From positions 1 to 64,000 of the forward strand of contig CAJNOJ010000404.1 of assembly GCA_905250025.1 (NCBI GenBank): a DNA stretch of 64,000 nucleotides. The letters are read 5' to 3'. The notes under the pieces are model-generated. The model was not told where the DNA came from and ran no database searches. It worked only from the letters and a program-made list of their open reading frames with translations. This DNA comes from Adineta ricciae (taxonomy: Eukaryota; Rotifera; Eurotatoria; Adinetida; Adinetidae). Shown here one piece after another: positions 58,701 to 64,000 of this stretch (positions are counted from its first letter, which is position 1; every line of letters begins with the position of its first letter). The translations under genes and the position numbers were made by a program.

Positions 58701-58800
58701 CGATATATCGTCAACAACAACAACAGACAATAAAAGAAATATTGCGTACAGATTTGAAATAAATCTTTTTCTTTTCGTCATATTTTCGTTTTTATTTTAA
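55794..58800 (+). CDS. Three-domain trypsin-like protease (polyserase), two inactive domains, probable GPI anchor
   Basis: Six exons: 55794-56385, 56439-56450, 56568-57389, 57450-57461, 57509-58366 and 58415-58800. They sum to 2682 nt, 893 residues, in frame. Signal peptide [18 protein letters not shown]. Domain 1: catalytic His is Asn (TSANC, residue 76), Asp kept (ENDIALL, 124), Ser lost ([12 protein letters not shown]). Domain 2: His is Ser (TSASC), Asp kept (INDISIL), Ser is Pro ([12 protein letters not shown]). Domain 3: [13 protein letters not shown] and [12 protein letters not shown] all intact, with Asp six residues before Ser (trypsin-like cleavage after Lys/Arg). A Ser/Thr stalk and a hydrophobic C terminus follow ([10 protein letters not shown]), as for GPI-anchored proteins. 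Two 12-nt microexons encode the degenerate Ser motifs. Domain 3 starts with ARIIGGEN, an activation site, though its first residue is preceded by Ala-Arg. Confidence 0.85.
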
Positions 58801-59744
58801 TTTAAAATAAAAAAGAAAACTTCAATCTTGAGGATGAGGACGCGAGCAGGATTGATATATGACTATGCTATACGTACATACTTATGATCCTTCAACTTTT
58901 TGTGCATATCGTCTTCGTCTCAGTTGAAATAATGAATCATACAAACACAAAAAGAAACTTAAAATAAAATATATTATTGCAATATCATGCTGGTACATCA
59001 ACGTATAACAAAGCAGTGATGTTAGTTAATTGAAGTTTGTTATTCTTGTGTCAAAGAAAGCAGGCAGTACTATGTCTATAGTGACATCATCTATAATAAT
59101 ATCTGCAACAACTGCCACTCAGAAGTCGGATAAATTGCACAGGGAATATCTAGTCTAAGGCACAGTGGATAAATATGAACCGAGTAAATATATATATATC
59201 ACTTTGTTTGTTTGCAATGCGTTAGCAAGTGGGTGTGCGATCCTTCATATCCAAACTAATTGTAGTTGAGAATTAATGTAGTGAGTATCTATATGAAATA
59301 TAAGAAATGCAAAAGCACGAAAAATGTATGACACTCACCGTATTTATTTTCAACACATCATCGATTTTATAGATGCAAATTTGAATGCTGTGACTGTCTG
59401 TAAGAAAAAGCCCAGCCAGTCAAAAGAATCCACAAATGAGAAATATATTACCGTATTCGCTCGTAAAATTTATCAGCAATATGTCGTACTCCCTCATCTC
59501 CGAGTTCATATCTGGCAAAATTTAAATCAGTAAGTGTTTGCATAGAGTAGAGTTAATTTTTTACTGAGATGCCATGCGTCCACAATGTGAATATTGAGCG
59601 ATATTACCTTTACTCCGCATAATCTCTAAGCCACATTTCTAACTTCTCACTTTTAGATTCCTCAAACTAAGTCAGTATTTGCAAATGAGCAGCATCTACA
59701 CACATTCCTCAACTTCTGTTTGTGTCAATACAGTTTATTTCTAT
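58801..59744. other. Intergenic, no gene seen
   Basis: No supported feature. Confidence 0.4.
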
Positions 59745-60700
59745 AAGACAAAAGAACTGTTCGAACGAGACAATGAAAACCTTCCTGTGATTCGTATTAA
59801 GTTCAATGACCAGTTGCTAACCAAATTGTATTTCCTGTATTCACCGATTTCTTCAATAATTCATCATTGATCATAAACCCTGGTCCACCTTCACTTTCAT
59901 CAACATACTTCCCTCTAAGAACACAACCACACATACAAGTGCAAAACCCATTTTCGTTGTAACAGCCCGGCATACTCCAGACAGATCGTGTACACGTACT
60001 CTAAACACAGTTGAATCAGAAGAGTTAGTTGAGACAATCTTGTATAGACTGAAGAACATTTTCGAACAAATCGTTCTGGACTATTGGCGGTTGCAAGATG
60101 ATTTTCCAATATAGCGTCTCTCCTCAGGTGGTGGAAAGTCCGCTGGTAATTCAAATAACGAATTACCATTTTTTTTCTGGTTCAGTGTAATCTCATTTAC
60201 TTTGAGTATCTTCTAAAGAAACTTTCTTTTTGAACTTACAATATGCCTGTAAAGAAGACATCCATTTCGTGGAATTACTAAACTTGTCGTCGTTCCATTG
60301 GACCATGTTCCAACAAATTTATCGGTCGGAGTACAAACACTGCAACAGCCACCCATGTGAAAGACTCAAGCGAAAAGACAAAAATAAATGACGAAGCACT
60401 ATGTTCTACCGACGATTGTCGATGCTTAAATAGCCTTTTCTCGCAAGATGTTTTGTGACAAATGTTTCGGGTACTCTTCTGACGTCAAACAACACTATTG
60501 CCGTTCGTTTCTTTTTTCTGTTTGTTTAAGAAGGAAACAAATAAAAATCACCAGATTTTATGTACTGAAAGAATTTTACAAGAATTGTCATTGTCAAACA
60601 AAGGGAATGTTTCGAAACCACGCGGCAACATTTGCTCTACTTACGATGAGCTTCATGCGTGTATCTACTGCTTCATTACATCTATCTACACGGTGAATCC
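59745..60700. repeat. Direct repeat flanking the protease gene, copy 2
   Basis: Partner of 54035-54760, longer in the middle. Includes the Cys-rich gene below and its upstream region. Confidence 0.7.
59803..60356 (-). CDS. Cys-rich protein with possible acylated N terminus, hypothetical
   Basis: Exon 1 (60356-60240) reads MGGCCSVCTPTDKFVGTWSN and on for 39 codons to a GTAAGT donor. The last exon (about 59972-59803) reads PGCYNENGFCTCMCGCVLRG, then INDELLKKSVNTGNTIWLAT, then GH and stop. The middle exon and junctions are not resolved (somewhere in 59973-60170). MGGCC looks like an N-myristoylation plus palmitoylation site; DKFVGTWS recalls the G-x-W motif of lipocalins, but that is a weak hint. 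A TATTTAAG lies about 80 nt upstream of the ATG on this strand. Family unknown. The paired last exon at 54101-54267 supports coding. Confidence 0.45.
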
Positions 60701-61424
60701 ATGAAGACCCAACTACTTTTTGGAAGATTTTTTTCGTCTGAAATATTCGATCTTTTTGAGAAAAAAAGGTCCTATCTGCGAAAGACCCCGAGTTTTTTTA
60801 CTGTTTTTCAAGTGCATCTACAGCGTTTTTCGTATTTAGAAAAATGGCCGAAAATCGTCCCGAACTCTGTTAGAAGCCCTTTTTCGAAATTTTTTAGTAC
60901 TTATAAATATCAAACAAGTCTAAAAACATGGTTTTTGGTAATAATTAGACTCGTCTTATTGAAAGTCATATGCGATGAGCCATATTTTCTATGTATATAA
61001 TAACAGTCCTGTTTAGGCCATGCCAAAAGTAATGATGCCACCTTCCATAGTATTGTATATAAGACTGATGGTAATTTTTCTCTCATATATTCTGATAGAG
61101 CAAGTTTCGCTCAATCGTTCTACATATTTCATAAATCTTAAAATGTATAGAAATTTTTTAAAATATTGAATGATTTCAAGTCGCCTGGACTTTCTTCGAA
61201 ATCTTACTATGGAGATGCGAACGAGCTTACCGTGTATGTGTAAAAAACAAACAAAGTACGTGCATATTTGACACATACATGTGGCTGGCTATGAAATCAG
61301 TCGAAAAGAAAAGAAAAGAAAAGAAACGAAAAAAGATAAGATCAGAAGCAACATGTTCTAGACGGCACATCATAGTGCTTGCGGCGCAGATCATAAGAAA
61401 ATCATGATCACTCATCGCTCTTCA
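60701..61424. other. Intergenic, no gene seen
   Basis: Includes a short A/G-rich run at about 61300-61335. No supported gene. Confidence 0.4.
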
Positions 61425-61861
61425 AATGGATAAAGAACACTTTCGTTTCTATATTAAAGTGCGTACTGCACTTCATATTCAGCTAACAGGTATTCATAAA
61501 GAATTACATGCTGTCTTTGGTGATCAAGCTCCCCTTCTCAGGACTGTTCAAAGGTCGAGAAGAAGTTGAAGATGAAGAAAGATCTGGAAGACCCGTAACA
61601 GAGACAACATCCGAAAATGTCGACTGGATCAGTGATCTTATCAATGATGATCCGTATCTTACATTTGACGAGATCGAACAACAAACGAGTTTAAGTCATG
61701 ATACTGTGCAACAGATCATTTCTGACCGTTTACACGTCACTCGATGCAACCCGTTGTGCTCTAATTATCCTGTGAATGATGCTATCCAATTAAGATGTTG
61801 TATAGACGGATTTTTTAGAGCTTTCGACGAGCTATCTGCTGGTAAAAAAAAATTTTCATAG
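61425..61861 (+). pseudogene. mariner-family transposase N-terminal fragment
   Basis: Starts MDKEHFRFYIKVRTALHIQL (the mariner helix-turn-helix beginning). After one frame change near 61540 it continues FKGREEVEDEERSGRPVTET and then LTFDEIEQQTSLSHDTVQQI, the second helix-turn-helix typical of mariner. There is no DDD catalytic part; the frame runs into unrelated sequence. No terminal repeats found nearby. Confidence 0.7.
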
Positions 61862-62511
61862 CACCTCTTATTCGTACAAAAAAGTCAAAATACAAACGTA
61901 ACGCCGTGACATTTTTCGTAACGTTGTGACACGTTTTTTGTTTAATTTCATATTAGCTTTATGTCTAACTAAAACTCACTCCAACATACCGTCTGTATGC
62001 TCAAAAAACGCACCTCACTTCTATTATTTTAATAGATTACGTAAGCATCTGAGAAAGTATCTTTCAACTTGATGAAATTGCAACGGTATTGCTATGATAG
62101 GCTACATTTGCGATGTAAAAAAGATCTTTCTCATTAATCCTGATTATTATTTATTAACGATACTTCTGTCAATAATTAGAAATTCTGAAGTATAATGAGA
62201 GGCTCTTGGCCACTAGAAATCAGGGGCATATCGCCTCAAAACTAGTGTTTCTCCAGCTCGGGATGAAGGCCCGACCTCTTTTGAGCTGGATGTATTTTTT
62301 TTTCTTTTTCTATGTGCCTATATAATAAAATTTGTTCTACTATTTTTTTCTCATTTCTACAAGTGTTTTAAACGAAACGCTAGATTAGAGATGAAACTTT
62401 CTTTACTTATATCGATTCTATATACATATGTACAAAAACTAATTAAAAAAACAATCGACATGTAATGCTATAGTCTATAAACATAAATTCAATTAATATT
62501 TTACAATTCGT
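61862..62511. other. Intergenic with one hairpin
   Basis: A compact inverted repeat at about 62251-62292 (TCCAGCTC ... GAGCTGGA, with an inner CGGG ... CCCG). No RNA family recognised, and no gene. Confidence 0.35.
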
Positions 62512-64000
62512 TTACGAGAAGCCATAGAATAATAACTCTAGTTCATCTTTATCAACCACCACAACTGAATGCATTTTTAATGTTTCTGGAATTGATTTTA
62601 CTGTTTTGAAAATATTTTCAAGTTGAACTTTCGAACAATCGATTGCATCTGCTGTAATTCCAATCAAAATTATTTTTTTAGTTTGCTTCTTTGCAATTTT
62701 AACAAAATACTCGGTCGCTCGACACACTTCTCCTACCAAAACAGCTGACCATACAAGACGCTTTGCACTCCCTCCAATACCATCAACGACACCTTTACCA
62801 TGAGAAGTAGCAAAAAAATTCCAACTTAGACTGATGTTATATTTATTAGCAATTCGTGTTAGATTTCGAAAATGGAAACGTTGCTTAAATTGAGATGCAG
62901 CACCAACAAAAAAAAACAATTGATTTCTTTTACATTTGGAAGTGTTGTTGCAATGTGATTCAAAATGATTGCTAAATCAGCATCAACAACAAATTTATCA
63001 TGCGTTAGATCTAAAATGATGATAAAGCAAATGAAAAATTTTCATTCTTAGACCAGACAAAAGCCGTGAATATACTCAACGATTTACTATTCCAATGAGC
63101 ATTTTGAACTTCATCTTGCTCTTTCATATTGAAATTTTCTGAAAAATCGACTTGTAGTACAATCTTTTCATCAGTTACATCAGCCTTCAACTTTTCGAAA
63201 TAATTCGACTGTTCTCGTTTTATATACGCGTGATACAAAAACTGTTCAAGTTTTGATTTCAACAACAAAGCTGCTTCACCAACACTTCCTGCAAACTCTC
63301 TCTTCTCGGCACGACCATTTTCATTCGCCCATTGTGACCAAGTAATTTGAACACCTCCATGAGAAATATTTTCCAAAATATTCTCGTCAAAAAATTCTTC
63401 ACAAAGACCACAACTACTAAACATGCATTCTTCATTATTGTTACTACAAACCAAACAATTAACAAAATTGTCCAACGATGTACAATATTTTCCATCAACA
63501 TATTTATCAAGAGATTTCAAAAGCAGACAAATGTTTTCGTGATACAAACGTAAACAATTTCGATGTGCCAAAGCAGCTTTCAAAACAACAAAAGATGGTC
63601 GCAAAGCAGCAAAAGATGAACGGCTCAAGCTAATGTTAGCATTTTCCTCTTTGAATAACTCGTCATTTTCACGTAAACTATTGAATAAAATGCGTTTTTG
63701 ATAAGTAACTTTGCTTCCATCACTCTCTTTAATAACAATAGAATCTTTCTTACCTGGAAATTGATATGAAACATCATCTCATAGATGAAAATTGTGAACG
63801 GCATTTTTCAATTGAACAGCAAATCGAAGGTTTATTTGTTGATGTGTGGATTTAGGAAGTAAACCAAATTTTTCAGTAAGATGTTGAATGATAATTTTCT
63901 TTTTCTGGCCGCATTTTGGAAGAGATGAGTTGAATTTTTTTATTGATTTGCCAAATGATTGACGACTTTTAAACGATGATGAGGACGGATTATTGAGCCA
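62512..64000 (-). pseudogene. Decayed transposon-like protein, unclassified, runs off the window
   Basis: The minus strand carries a long but broken frame. Recognisable pieces: SLSRSSFAALRPSFVVLKA, a Cys-rich patch (CLVCSNNNEECMFSSCGLC), VLQVDFSENFNMKEQDEVQ, LDLTHDKFVVDADLAIILNH, AASQFKQRFHF, then LSWNFFATSHGKGVVDGIGG. Spaced acidic residues in a beta-strand setting suggest an RNase-H-like (DDE) transposase, and similar proteins recur in invertebrate mobile elements, but I cannot name the superfamily. At least three breaks. The 5' part lies outside the window. Confidence 0.45.

Noticed and set aside
62251-62292. Hairpin as a SECIS element or hammerhead ribozyme
   Set aside because: It lacks the CTGATGA/GAAA core of hammerheads and has no selenoprotein frame upstream; only the stem itself is clear.
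1-64000. tRNA genes, rRNA and a bdelloid spliced-leader gene
   Set aside because: I looked for cloverleaf-like A/B boxes and for the spliced-leader core and saw none convincing by eye; a covariance-model scan was not possible here.

Overview
The window looks like A+T-rich nuclear DNA of a bdelloid rotifer from a draft assembly. This is an inference. It rests on short (about 50-100 nt) GT-AG introns, a repertoire familiar from bdelloids (F-box, NHL, WWE/ADP-ribosyltransferase, orphan class-A GPCR), enzymes unusual for animals (urea carboxylase, allophanate hydrolase, Ap4A phosphorylase), heavy mobile-element load, and G-rich TGTGGG-like tracts resembling the telomere repeat reported for bdelloids. 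No reading was done beyond the sequence itself.

Layout. (1) 1-20.5 kb: arm A, with a PAN-PAN-CAP secreted protein, a 41-aa secreted peptide, a sulfotransferase-like gene with one nonsense codon, then a block of transposable elements and decayed genes (long-inverted-repeat elements with telomere-like ends, a Thr/Ser-rich membrane gene, an ADP-ribosyltransferase fossil, an intact caspase-like gene, a Cys-rich secreted peptide, a WWE-ADP-ribosyltransferase fossil, a Tc5-like transposon), then a GPCR with a homopolymer frameshift. (2) 20.8-27.1 kb: a direct second copy of the 7.0-11.0 kb block plus a caspase stub. (3) 27.4-32.1 kb: two tandem partial copies of the 3' end of a urea carboxylase gene, then an N gap. 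(4) 33.4-41.2 kb: arm B, an inverted copy of arm A carrying intact versions of the sulfotransferase, peptide, CAP and GPCR genes. (5) 42.8-52.5 kb: a metabolic block with the 5' four-fifths of urea carboxylase, divergent allophanate hydrolase, Ap4A phosphorylase, a membrane-anchored cupin and DHFR. (6) 54-64 kb: a three-domain serine protease (two dead domains, one live) flanked by a direct repeat that carries a Cys-rich exon, then a mariner fragment and a decayed transposon-like gene running off the window end.

How the genes relate. Urea carboxylase and allophanate hydrolase together would convert urea to ammonia and CO2 using ATP, and they sit head to head over a shared 634-bp upstream region. 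The remaining genes are mostly secreted or membrane proteins (CAP, protease, peptides, GPCR) with no evident pathway link. Several structural oddities (single n bases exactly at homology joins, poly-G and poly-C runs beside gaps, split urea carboxylase, palindromic arms) mean that part of the architecture may be assembly artefact rather than biology. I kept these apart from gene-level calls, which are supported by exact reading-frame closure across predicted introns.
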